NCBI GenBank assembly: GCA_023105745.1
Contig: JALGQZ010000005.1
Location: 65,365,019 to 65,429,018, forward strand
Direction of reading: 5' to 3'
Origin: Austropuccinia psidii
Taxonomy: Eukaryota; Basidiomycota; Pucciniomycetes; Pucciniales; Sphaerophragmiaceae
DNA length: 64,000 nt
Below, one piece after another: positions 47,271 to 58,619 of this stretch. Both the position numbers and the translations under genes were made by a program. The notes below the pieces were generated by a model. The model did not search any database. It was not told the DNA's origin and worked only from the letters and a program-made list of their open reading frames with translations. The first letter of the stretch is position 1. Each line of letters starts with the position of its first letter.

Positions 47271-47401
47271 TATATATTCTTGAATAGATCTCTGCCATCT
47301 CAGCCTATTTCTTCTGGGTTTTTTATGTTAAGAAGTGATTTTATGGAGTTACAATCAGTTATAACCTCAAAACCACTTCCATTAAGATGATAGTGAAATT
47401 T

Positions 47402-48619
47402 CTAAAGTTCCCATACCAAACATAAGCACTCCATTTGGAGCTCACCATATATGATTTCTGTTGGTTTTATTTTCTTTGAGATATAACAAACTGGCCCTTC
47501 TTTAGGTTTGTCATCAATAATTTGGACTTGATGCAGGGCTTCCCCTAATCCATCTCCATATGAATCAAGATAATATTCAAAAGGAATATTCCATTCTGGA
47601 ATAAGGATGAAGCGTGCTTCTGTAAGAGCTTTCCTTATCTTCTCATGAGCTTTAATTCTTTCCTGTGTCATCTCAAATACTGTCTGATGATCACAGATTC
47701 TATAGAGTGACTTGGCTAGAATTGCAAATTATTTCAGGTGTTGCCTTTAATAGCTGGAAAATTCAAGAAAAAAAATAATTTCTTTCTCATTACGGGGTAT
47801 TGGCTTAAGTAACACTGCTGCTACTTTATTCTTGTCAGTATGCAAGCTTAAACCAGAAACAATATGTCCCAATACTTTAAGTTATTCAAAGCCAAAGTTG
47901 CATTTCTTGAGTGAAATCCTCATATTCACTCCTGAAGCTGTGTCATGTACTCTTGCAAGTCTTTCAAGGTGCAAAGACCATGAGTCTGAACACATTATTA
48001 TATCATCAATATAAATAATGAGCCATTATTGAGATAATTACGTGGGGAAGATGGTATTAATCATTCTTTGTAATGAGATGGAGAATTTTAAATACAAAAA
48101 TTCCATTCTAAGATATCAATAAATACCACATTGAGTGATAATTCTCAGTAATTTCTTGGCTTTGGGCATAAAAAATGTTTTATGAAAGCCTTTCAATGCA
48201 TCCATTGAGGTTATATATTTGGCTTTGGATAATTGGGTAAATGTTTTTTGGATTCAAGGAATTGGATACCTATCTTGAGCTGTGTGGGTATTCAATACTC
48301 TTAAATCTCCAAATACCCTTGATTTATCATTATTCAAAGAAATAATGACAGGAGTTTCAAATTCAAGCTCTTCATTATGGCCTACTTTTCTTAGTACACC
48401 AAGTTGTATTGAATCTTTGATATGTTTTTCCAAGGCTTCTCTAGCTCTGGGGCATTCTGGGAAATCTGGTTTTCTAAGTACTGGAGGGTATGGTCTGTCA
48501 ATATTAAGAGTAATATCAACTTCATGTCCTTTAATAGTGCCTAATGGTTCATTATCTGAAGCAAATGTATTTTTATATGTGTATAACATGTATGACACAT
48601 CAATAAGATCATGACCCAT
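47402..48619 (-). pseudogene. G2 reverse transcriptase and RNase H
   Basis: RT starts in the open stretch 48,619-48,254 (YTYKNTFASDNEPLGTI, PRAREALEKHIKDSIQLGVL, DLRVLNTHTAQDRYP). It continues through stops to LIIYIDDIIMCSDSW (about 48,010), where the YIDD catalytic motif is intact, and to KKCNFGFE.LKVLGHIVSGL. RNase H follows in 47,671-47,402 (DGLGEALHQVQIIDDKP, CYISKKIKPTEIIYGELQME). Inactive because of several stops between 47,700 and 48,250. Confidence 0.82.
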
Positions 48620-48692
48620 CTTGGATGATAATTATGGATTGATATGTGCTTCAGCAAGTTGATAAGTCACAAACTCCTTTCTGTAAGTATCT

Positions 48693-49091
48693 TTATTCGG
48701 AGATAATACTGATATTTTTTTGGACATATTGGAAAAAGCAAATTTTTGTCTTTTTTTTGCCAATTGTAAAATATCTGTATTTATGGTTATTTATTTCAAT
48801 AGAATGAATATTTAAGTAATTATTCCAAATAATGATATGTTGAGATGTACAATTTTCCATTACTACTATCCCTGTCTTCATTCTCACACTTCCTGCAGGG
48901 TGTGGAAATACAAGATTACTGTCCAATATGCCCAAGGGGTAAATATTATTACTGGCACTATGAAATTGCACACCATCTATTAGTAATAGATGGTTCTTCC
49001 ATTCAGAGAATATGGCTTGAAGGTAGTCTTTTCCTACACAAGTGCAAAATTCCCTTGTGTCTAAATTTAATTTTGATTCAACATAATTCAT
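48693..49091 (-). pseudogene. G2 aspartic protease region
   Basis: A 132-codon open stretch homologous to 41,613-42,107 in G1. The active site reads LDTRE where D-T-G-A is expected, so the Asp and Thr remain but the Gly is lost. Downstream are VVMENCTSQHIIIWNNYLNI and IEINNHKYRYFTIG. Confidence 0.75.
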
Positions 49092-49369
49092 CAGGATTTA
49101 TGTAATATGAGATTCTCCAGAAGTGTAACCTTTGCCCTTAGCAGTTTTAGTCTTACACATTCTGTAATCCTGGATATTGATCAGGTTCTAGAAAGCTTCA
49201 CTATACTGTGGTAAGTGAGTATGCACTTCAGTTACTTCAAAGGAAGCAGTAATGTTCTCAATGGGATAGTCCTCTACTGGTGTGTCTTCAGAAATTTCAG
49301 AATATTGGTTAGATTCTTCTTTCTCTTAAGCATACTGAACCTCTTCAATTACTTGAACTTCATTGAATT

Positions 49370-51256
49370 TAGTCTTCTTGGTGCAAGTATTGGCTAAATG
49401 TGAGGTGCTTTCACATTTATGACACTTTAAGACAGGTATTTCAGGTCTTTTATCTTCTCTGGAAATCTTTGGGACCATTTTGGACTCCATAGGGCTTCTA
49501 GTCTAGGTTTTACCAAGTGTTGTCCTAGTAATGATATATTCCATTGCATTATAGTCCTCTGTTTAACAGGGCTCTACACATCTTCACTTGATAGCATGTT
49601 CTAGTTCCCCTCAAAATTTTCTTAAAATTTTCATATTAATCATTGAGCCGGACATATCTGGGTGTAAAGAAGATAATCTGTCTTTCTGTTTGGGGAACCA
49701 AGTAAGTGGCCTATACTTTTCTGAGTTAAAAATTGCACTTTAAAAAGAATTTTCCATTTTAAATCTCCAAGAATTATTGGCCCATTTGGTGATTATTTCA
49801 GATTTCCACCAAAACCAATCATGTTTACCATGGTCTTCTCTCATCTTGTAATACCATTTATTTGCAGTGCTGTTAAACAAGAAGTGTAATTTTCCTACTA
49901 TCTGTTCATTAAGTATATGAAAATCCTCTTGAAACATATAAATTTTTCTAATGAACTCAATATGGTTATATTCTCCTTCAACAGAGGATGTTGGCCATTC
50001 TTCTAATTTGTGAATATATTTTTCAGAAATTGTATTTTCTGCTAGAAAAGGGGTTAAAATTTCATTCAAATGAAGCTTTTCTTCAGTCAAATTTGTAGAA
50101 TATATGGGCATATGTGAATAGTTTTTATAAATTTTCTCTACATGTGCAAGTATTTCATTCTTCAATTTATGCCTTTCATTTTCACTTCTTGCCAAATGTG
50201 TGGCAAAAAGGTTGGTATTATAAACTATTTCTAAAACATGAGATTTCAAAACTGTGAGTTGTACATAAATCTGAGTTTCCAATTCATCATTGTGTACTTT
50301 ATTTTTCTCTCAATTCTGTCACATGAATTGGAAATTGAATCAAGTCTGGCATTTGTCACTTTACATAATTCAGTGAAGGTTCTATCATTATTTCTCAAGT
50401 AATTGATACTTGATGTTAATTTATTTAATTCTTTACCAAATTTACCAAGTTCTACACCAATAATGGATTTAATATAATTTATTTCATCCATTATTTATGT
50501 GGAAAAGTCCTGTTCATTCTTTCCTTTTCATTGGCTGTGAACTCATAAGAGTTCTGGACATATTGAATACACTGTCCATGGCTGAAGGCTTAAATTGGAG
50601 GATCCTGTACCCTTGTGGGTAAGGTCTGTGCCAATTGGCTTCACATTTGCCCTTGTCTTGATGGCTCTTGGGAACTCTCTGCTTTATCTGAGGTCCTCTG
50701 TGCTTGTCTTTGGACACTTTTGAAGCTGTTCGACGCCACTGGGCCTTCTTTCTCCAAAGATTGTGTCATTTCCAACTCTTTCTTCTGGTATATGGATAAG
50801 AAACTTTGGTTCTTCAACCAATTGTTTATCTTTTTGACCTTGCCTTTGCAGGACAATGGACTAAATTGTCCTAAGCATTCTATTTTCTTCTCTTGACCCT
50901 GAAAGCTCTTGATGTGTAAGTAGGAGTTCATAGCCCCCTGCCAAAGGCTTGGGCATATTTTCCACTCCTCTTCCTTGGCTGCTCTGTACCAAGTTTTGTA
51001 CTGGGACTGATATATTTCAATTTCTTCCACTTGGAAATGATTCAGCCCTTAAAACATTACCTTGAATTAGTTCAGGCTCAGAGTTAATGTCAAAGTTTGT
51101 AGGTACAGACCTTGGGGAATGGGGGGAAACTCTGGAATCCCCCAGAAATGTCTTCCTTGAGGAAGATTTTCCAGATCTGGACCTGTTCTTGCTTCTTCCC
51201 TGTCCACATCCATCTGGTTGGACTGAATAGTTGCTTCCATTTCTGGTATGCCCCAT
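49370..51256 (-). pseudogene. G2 gag with intact zinc knuckle
   Basis: ATG at 51,256 (GHTRNGSNYSVQPDG) lies inside an open frame that reaches to 51,451. Pieces then follow in order: 51,030-50,641, 50,717-50,514, the coiled region at 50,491-50,246, and the capsid-like block 50,282-49,740 (KLEEWPTSSVEGEYNHIEFI, NKWYYKMREDHGKHDWFWWK). A full CCHC knuckle, CHKCESTSHLANTC, is encoded near 49,385-49,430. Frameshifts separate the pieces. The N-terminus diverges from G1 after the shared SNYS/SKYS start. Confidence 0.78.
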
Positions 51257-51838
51257 TTTCACATCAATTGAAGTGAAAATAAAGAATAAAGACAGAAAAC
51301 ACACACCTTTTGGCGGTTGTTTGAATATTCCTGCTTTGAATAAAGTTCCTCTTTTAGCAATTTGCACTTCAATGCTGTTTTCAGATTCTGGACTGGCAAT
51401 ATATCTCTTACTGAGCTTATTAAAAGCTGAAATGTATTTGATTAAAGACACTAGAGAGGAAACAAAATGATAAAAGAAAAATTATTTATCATAATTCTTA
51501 ATTTTCAAGATTTTTTTATGAGCTTATTATTTTTCTATATTCAAAAAGAATTATAATTTTTAAAGAGAAAAAAATATATTTGAGATCTTGAATCCAAATT
51601 AATTAAGAGTAACTCAAAGAATAATTTTATACATTTTTGGATGTGAAAAAGCTGTGTGTAAAAAAGGACAAAATTGAACCAAATTCCTCAATGAAAAAGA
51701 TTTTAGAGATCATTTCAAAAGTAGAAATAGTTTTAACGTTGAATTGAAAGAAAAAAATTATTAAATTAATATATTTTTGAGCTCAAAAATATGTTAATTA
51801 AGGGTACAAGGCTAAAGGATTATGGCCAGGCCCCCAAA

Positions 51839-53721
51839 TGTAAGATGTGTCTATGAGAAGTTTGATAATATTAATATTAAGCAACAGTACCATTACTGTT
51901 CTTATGCAATATGATAATAGAAATTATTATAACCACAATTAAATAATTGTTTAATTAATCATTTGTTTTAATTTTTATACACTACTAGTAATTATAACAG
52001 TAAGCAGTAATTGTATACAAGAATTAATTACAAGAAGTATTTGATAATAAAACTATTTTAATATATAATTATATTTTGCAAGAATAAATATAAATATAAT
52101 TCTTGAAGAAAACTAATACTAGAGAAAAACTTTGAGAATTAATTGAAACCACTCAATAATACTCCAATGAACCTTGGAAAGAGTTGGTAGAGAGATTTGA
52201 CAGATAAATTGTAGATTTAAAGGATCAAAATTTGATTTAAAACAGTATGACAGAAAAATAAAGTTTATTTGTATGATTCAAAGTCTTTCTTATTTACTCT
52301 GAAAGATGAAAACACTCAAGAAAGTATTTAACTAATACTTACTTGTTGGTAATAAAGGTATAATTGGATAATAAGATGATTTGGAAAAAACAGCAAGAGG
52401 AGGTCTCTTTATAGTCAACAACAGCTCACAGAGGCATTCCATGGAGCAAACTGAAAGACCAGTTAGTCAGAAAGAAAGTATCTCTTTTGGATTATTGATT
52501 GCATCATATGTTGTCACGTAAGATTATCATAATTACTTACTTAAGGATTTTACATGAATACCAACCCATTGTTGATAAGAATAAAAGGAGTAAAAAATGT
52601 AAATCTTGTTTTATTTCAAAATAAAGATTAATTTCTCAAGGTTATCAATTATATTGGAAATTAAATCATAGGTTGTATTTTCTGTGAATTTTTGAAGATT
52701 TGGTGTTTCATGAGGAGTCATCAAAAATGGACTGTAAGTAAAACTTTTAATTTTACTTATGCAGCCATAATTATTTTTGGTTTATTAATGAATAATACCA
52801 TTATACATTGGTACTTGAGTTTTCAGAAAGATTAATTGAGAATTGTATTTTCTTTAAATTCTCCAATTTTTTACCTCATTTCTATGTAGAATTGCAAATA
52901 GCACAGCATAGCTGGTTGCTATGAGGTAAATCAATGGATAATAGTCGAAAAAAGGGTTTTACTTAAGCTTTTAGGGCTTATCCATTGAAAATAATTAAGA
53001 ATTGATGTGGTTACAGGAGTCTAAGTTGCTCTTTACCTCCTTGTCACATAAAAATAGCAGCTTATTTGCAATTTTCTTATGATTTAATGAGAGTCTAGCT
53101 TGGTAACTAAGTTCCCAAAAGGCTTTAGTATAATAATTGGGCCATGATTAGCCATGAATACAAGCTTTAGAGGTTTCCATGACTCAGAAGCCTCAGAAGT
53201 TGGGTACCTTGGCTCTCTTTGATGACTTTTGTCCCCCTTAGCTATTTTCACATCCAAAATAGTAATTTTGGCTCCAAGACTGATATCCACTATGGGTGTA
53301 CCCAAACTGTATGTAAGAATACTGTATTTCTAAGTTCCAAAAACATGAATAACACTCATCTTAGTGTATATGTAACATGGGATTTCTGACATTCCTATTA
53401 TTTTGGCATGAAATTGAGAAAGCCAAAAATGTTCACAATCATTTTATGTGGTATTGAAGTATTTTTGATATTACCACCTCATAGAGTTAATCAAAGCTTA
53501 TTGAATGTATGGAGCTACCCTAGGTTAAATTTTGTCTGAAATCCAAATATGGCCTTAAATACATGGAGTTACATACTCACAAAAAAGTTATTCACCTTTT
53601 CTTAAATCAAAAAGGATGGATTTTGGATATATGCATGACTTATGGGTTATGCATATTTCAAAATTCATTTGAATGTTAATGGGGCCTATTTGGGTATGTA
53701 AAATATACCTCAAGGCTCCCA
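51839..53721 (-). repeat. 5' LTR of G2
   Basis: 1,883 bp from TGTAAGATGTG to GGCTCCCA on the plus strand. It carries the second copy of the 73-codon frame (53,084-53,305). The interval 51,470-51,838 between gag and this LTR is the untranslated leader with the primer-binding site. Confidence 0.87.
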
Positions 53722-54248
53722 ATACACATTAGAAGAAGGCTACAAGGTCACCAGAAGAAAGTTTGCACCCTGTATTGGTGAAAACTGCCCAGATGTGGTT
53801 GCAAAACCATATCTGAGCCCAATAAAGGCTGTAAAGGCTGTATTACAACCACAAGCCAGTCCTTGGAAGTGAATATCATTAAATATTCCTATTTGAACAT
53901 GTCCAGAGTACCTTTAAGCCCAATTTCAGGATAACAAGGTGCATTTTCTCTTCCAAAAGGAGACTCTCCATCCTGCTCTTGAATACCTACCTAGTAAAAC
54001 TGTCTAAAAACAGCTATACTCTTGGAAAATAACTAGTTATACTTTAGTATTTAGAATTTTACTGTTATAATTAGCCATTTGATAATCAGTGCACCCAGGG
54101 CTTTCAGCAGCACTCACCACCACTATAAACTCATAGTAAAGCCCCAAATACTATTTTAAACTATTTTTTATTATTACTTTACATGTCAAATTCATAGCTA
54201 GAGCTGTATTTAAAATTATTATAGAGTTATCATAGACTTAGCCTGACA

Positions 54249-55140
54249 CAAACGATAAAAGAATGAGTAATACCATATTCTCTGAAGGACTATAAAAGGG
54301 ATGGCCAATAAGCTACATTTATGATATAATGTTTTTCTCAGAAACTTGATAAGATCATCTAACAAGACTTGAAAGAGTCCTACAAAAAATATGAGAATCC
54401 CTTGAAAAAGTGTCATTTTGCATATAGCAAATTAAAAGCACTGGGAAATGTATGTGGAATGAGTTTGGGAATAGATAAAAATAAATTAGCAGCAGTACCA
54501 CTGAAACCAATTCCCCAAACTAAAAAAGAAATCCAATCATTCTTAGGATTTGCTGGCTATTACAAGAAACACATCAAAGACTTTGAGAAAATTGCAAAAT
54601 ATTTGTATAAAGTATTTGATCAACAGAAAGTCCATGAGATGACTAAAGAAGCAGTCAAATTATATGAGGAACTTGAAAAATCCCTCAAAAATTCCCCTTT
54701 ATTCTTGATGGAAGATTGGAAATTACCTCCCAAATTGTACATTGATGCTTGTGGAGAAGGATTAGGTGCTGCACTACACCGAACCAAAATTATCAATGAT
54801 AAACCTGTTGAGAGGAAAATTTGATTTATTTCAGGACAAATTAAGCCAAAAAGTAAGACATGGAGCAAGTAAAATGGAATGAATTTGCTTAGTATGGGCT
54901 TTAGAAAAGCTACACTATTACTTAGATAGAAAATTATTTGATTTCATTACAGAATGTAATACTGTAAGATCATTAATAAAAATGAATAAACCCAATAGAA
55001 ATATGCTGAGATGGCAGATTGCTATTGAGTAATATAGAGGAAATATGACCATAGTTCATAAATCTGGAAATATTCACAAAAATGCAGATGGTATCAGCAG
55101 ATGGGCTTTAGCAAATACACCTGAAGACCCAGCATGGGAA
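54249..55140 (+). pseudogene. G1 RT C-terminal part and RNase H
   Basis: It resumes RT after X2: RMSNTIFSEGL, GWPISYIYDIMFFSET (YIDD decayed to YIYD), and [13 protein letters not shown]. The open stretch 54,369-54,824 follows with [38 protein letters not shown] and RNase H text [17 protein letters not shown]. It ends near [20 protein letters not shown] (55,080-55,140). Confidence 0.82.
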
Positions 55141-55399
55141 CCACAGGAATGAAATAATATAAAAAGAATATGTGGTACAGACATTGGAGCAGCATTCTTC
55201 AACCAAGTTAAAGAAAAATATAATATGGACAATAATTTCCCTATTTTGTACCAAATCTTTATTAAAGACTGTAAAGACCAATAATTATCTTCCAAACCAG
55301 ATGAATTATGGAAAAAAAGCCTATGATTAGAGAAGATTCCACCTTCTTTATAATTAAACAAGCATAAATGTGTTATTAACCTAGCTGATAGAGTTGGTA

Positions 55400-56000
55400 T
55401 AAAGACTATACTAGATAAGTGCCATGAAAGTGTTGTTTTCAGACATCTCTCAGAAGATAAGACACTAGAAAGGGTGAAAACCTGCTCTTGGTGGCCAAAT
55501 TAGAGAAATGATGTTTCAGAATATTGCAAAACTTGTGACAGATTCCAAAAAGGAAACAGAGCCACAGGAAAGAGATTTGGAATGATGATACAAATACAGG
55601 AGCCAAAATATCCATGAGAAATAGTTCATATGGATTGGGTAACAGCTTTACCTCCAGGAGGAGATAGAAGTTTTAATGAATTCCTAATGTTAGTTAATAG
55701 GTACAGAAAAAAAACAATGCTCTTACCATGTAATGAATATGACACAGCTATGGAAACAGCCATGATGATAGGGAATACAGTCATCAGCCATACAGGCTTA
55801 TTCCAAAATATCATAAGTGGTAGAGATCCCAAATTCACTTCAGCCTTATGGATTAATCTCCATAAATTATTTTGCACAAAACTATCATTCTCAACAGGTT
55901 ATCACCCTCAGACTGCTGGACTTGTAGAAAGAATGATACAAACTCTAGAGGACATGATCAGAGGGTTCTTTGCTTATGGACTAGAACTCAAATACTGATG
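55400..56000 (+). pseudogene. G1 integrase zinc finger and core
   Basis: The H2C2 finger (HESVVFRHLSEDKTLERV, then CKTCDRFQKGN) leads to the core in the open stretch 55,630-55,998: MDWVTALPPGGDRSF with the first Asp, NIISGRDPKFTSALW where SDR has become SGR, and YHPQTAGLVERMIQTLEDMI with the Glu. The loss of the second Asp would abolish strand transfer. Confidence 0.82.
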
Positions 56001-56835
56001 GTTTTACCCATCATTGGTGTAATATGCTACCACCTCTTTAGATGGCATATAAAACATCAATCCATTGATCAGCTGGTAAAACACCTTCAATTTTAGAAAA
56101 AGGTTGGAATACAGGACTACCTTTTCACACCCTCAAAAAGGACTTGGTTGATGTACATCCAAAGTAAAGTAGCTTCAAAATAATGCTTGATAAATAAAGA
56201 CATCATGCAAATAGATATGTGAAGAATTCTTTTAAATATGCAAAAGAAAGATGAGAAAAAAGTCACAAGACACCTTATTATAAAATACAAGACTTAGCTA
56301 TAGTATAAACTTTAAGCGTTAATAAAATGAAAGGTCCAAAGAAATTAAAATATTCCTTTGTAGGAACATTTATGATAAGAGCCCTACATGGACCTAATTA
56401 TGTGCAACTGAAGTTAACATGTGAATTAATGAACAAAACCCCAACTTTCCCTTTAAGTATAATAAAAACTTACATTTCAAGTGATAAGTAATTATTTCAC
56501 CTATGAAATGAACCACCACTTGAAATTCCCCCCTAGAAGAAGGAGAAGAAAAAAATTGTGAAAGTTCTTAAAGAAAGGAGGACAAGAAGAAAAAAAAGAA
56601 AGGGAATACCTTGTAAGGTATAGAAATCCAGCTCAAGCAGATGAATGGATACTTGAGAAAGATATAACTAATTATGACAAGCTATCAAGGAGGTTTAGAA
56701 ATGAAAGAAGACCTAAAGAATAGGAAAGTTAAGCATTATTGAGCTTCAGACTAAGAAGGTCTATGAAAGAGGTATGACAGTGGATGATACCCTAATTAAC
56801 TATATTGGATGGTGGTGCAATCTTTTTTGGTGGTA
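56001..56835 (+). pseudogene. G1 integrase tail and chromodomain-like end
   Basis: Broken frames carry ALHGPNYVQLKLTCELMNKT, FPLSIIKTYISSDK and KKIVKVLKERRTRRKKRKG (chromodomain start), then stops. AATCTTTTTTGGTGGTA at 56,819-56,835 precedes the LTR, where a polypurine-tract equivalent sits in G2. Confidence 0.65.
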
Positions 56836-58614
56836 TGGAATTTTAAACTTTGAGATATGAAGAAAAATCCAGAAATGTCACAAAACAACTTTACAAAACT
56901 TAGTTTTACAATAAGAATTGAAATTATAATCTTAAAATAAGTAGAAATTCCATAAAAAGGCATTAATTCTTGATCATATAAGAAACAAAGGAATAAACAT
57001 GTGGAATGAATTAAACCATTTGATTGTCAATCCAAAACTACATATATGACTCTTTTATTTTGTACATGTAAATCCAATACTTAATGAGATAACCTGGATA
57101 TATGCACTTTTATGATGAGGGCATATATTGATGGCTTATAGCTCATATATTTTGAATTATAAATTATAAAGAGTTGATTCAAAAAGAAGTTTACTAAAAA
57201 ATAGCTTCAATAATAAATACATGAAATATATTTGAGAAGTTATAAACAAGGTTAAATGCTATACTGGAATATTGGGCAACATAGCAATAGCTGTTGACCA
57301 GTTGAAATTAAATATGGTCCAAAATAAAAAAAAATAGATTCAAAGATTCTTATAGTTCATGAGTGATTAATGATGTAGTCTTAATTATTATATATAAGGT
57401 ATAACCCTATGAAATCATGGTTTGAAGTCTAAAATAGTAAATTTTGACAGAGAAGTGGAGCTACAAGAAAAATGATCAAAAATAGAGTTTTCATGATATA
57501 ATAAAATAATATGGGAAGCTTATTAAAAAAATTCCAAGCTGTCATAATTCACTCTTTGAATTGCTTCAATGTGAATTATTTCAAGGTTCTCAAGGATTAA
57601 AGTTAAGGCTCAAAAATGATCATTTCTGAGAAATAACTCTAATCATATTTTAAGCTTAAAAGTTGAATAAGAGAAGAAACTGGTGGATAGTAGTTTTTCA
57701 TGATTAAAGCTAGTATTAACCACAAAATCAAATTAATTTCCAAGCTTATTATTTCATAAAACTAGAGTTATAGCTATAACTCTAAATCATGGTGTAATAA
57801 TGACATAAAAAGGTTCAATAATGATGTAATGATGACAAAACCATAAAATATTGACCAATTAAAGTAGATATAGCTAGTAAAAATCTACCAGAGGGAAGGA
57901 TCTTTAATATAAAAAGAACTCGTCTTACTCTGTTTCCTCCTCAGATGCATCAAATACAATCAAAAATTAAATAAAAAAGTAATTTCTTTATTCTTGAAAC
58001 ATAAAACTCTTATATTATTAAAGAACAAAGATTAAGATTGTATTAATCACTATTTTTGACATTATTAATCCAATGTTTCATTTTTTGGTTAAATTCTCTT
58101 GAAGATTTTTAAATTCATGTAAAGATAGTAGAATTTGTAATTATCTCTATTCTTAATTGTAAATACAATTTAAATAAGTTTTATTCACATTTTTAGTGAT
58201 AAAAAAAATACAAAATTACTATATAAAGTGTCAAAAGTAGGTTATTTTATCTTTATTATCATTCTTAATAGTTCTATTATCAATATAAATATTATTTAAA
58301 TTAATTCAAAACTTTAATATTGGTGATATTACTGTTGTAAATTGGTTTTTATTATTAAATAAAAATACTTCAGGTATCTATTATTTGTTTGTAACAATAA
58401 CAACTTTCCATAAATATATTCATTATCAAATATTAATATATTTACTTTATAATATAATTTATATAATTTCACTCTTTTTGAATAATATGTATATTTTTAT
58501 GCCATAATTATAATAATTTTCTTAATCTTATTCTTCATTAAAATTGGGAAATTCAGAGTAAAATAAGTAAAATATTAGTAATTTTTACTTATTGTTTCAT
58601 AGTAAAGCCTTACA
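56836..58614 (+). repeat. 3' LTR of G1
   Basis: It begins near TGGAATTTTAAACTTTGAG and ends AAAGCCTTACA, followed by the CTAAT duplication. Aligned by eye with the 5' LTR, it shows many substitutions and small gaps, clearly more than between the G2 LTRs. Confidence 0.8.
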
Positions 58615-58619
58615 CTAAT

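Larger units (their letters stand above)
43565..53721 (-). mobile_element. Gypsy retrotransposon G2, youngest layer
   Basis: 10.16 kb with LTRs of 1.87-1.88 kb at each end, bounded by ATACA on both sides (43,560-43,564 and 53,722-53,726). It is minus-oriented: gag, protease, RT, RNase H, H2C2 zinc finger, integrase and a chromodomain-like tail run from 51,256 down to about 45,590. The LTR ends, read on the minus strand, are TGTGAGCC or TGGGAGCC and CTTACA, like the G1 and solo LTR ends. A primer-binding site follows the 5' LTR (TTTGGGGGCCTGGCC, 51,838-51,824). A polypurine-like TTTTTTGGTAGGAGCAAA precedes the 3' LTR. Its genes carry fewer stops than those of G1. Confidence 0.9.
42694..54248 (-). 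mobile_element. Solo LTR X2 inserted in G1 RT, split by G2
   Basis: 42,694-43,564 and 53,722-54,248 are together the reverse complement of X1. The left part runs from TGTCAGCCTATGACTC to a point matching about X1 38,790, and the right part continues from there to TTAGCCTGACA. Without G2 and its target duplication the length is about 1.39 kb, close to X1 (1.42 kb). A clean target duplication is not visible: CCCAT lies on the left and CAAAC on the right. Confidence 0.85.
35636..58614 (+). mobile_element. Gypsy retrotransposon G1, itself interrupted twice
   Basis: LTRs at 35,636-37,357 and 56,836-58,614, in the same orientation, bound the element. The 5-bp CTAAT is duplicated at 35,631-35,635 and 58,615-58,619. 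The internal region codes on the plus strand for gag, protease, RT, RNase H, integrase and a chromodomain-like end. X1 (38,265-39,682) splits gag and X2 (42,694-54,248) splits RT. Without the insertions it would be roughly 10 kb. Numerous stops make it inactive. Confidence 0.88.
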
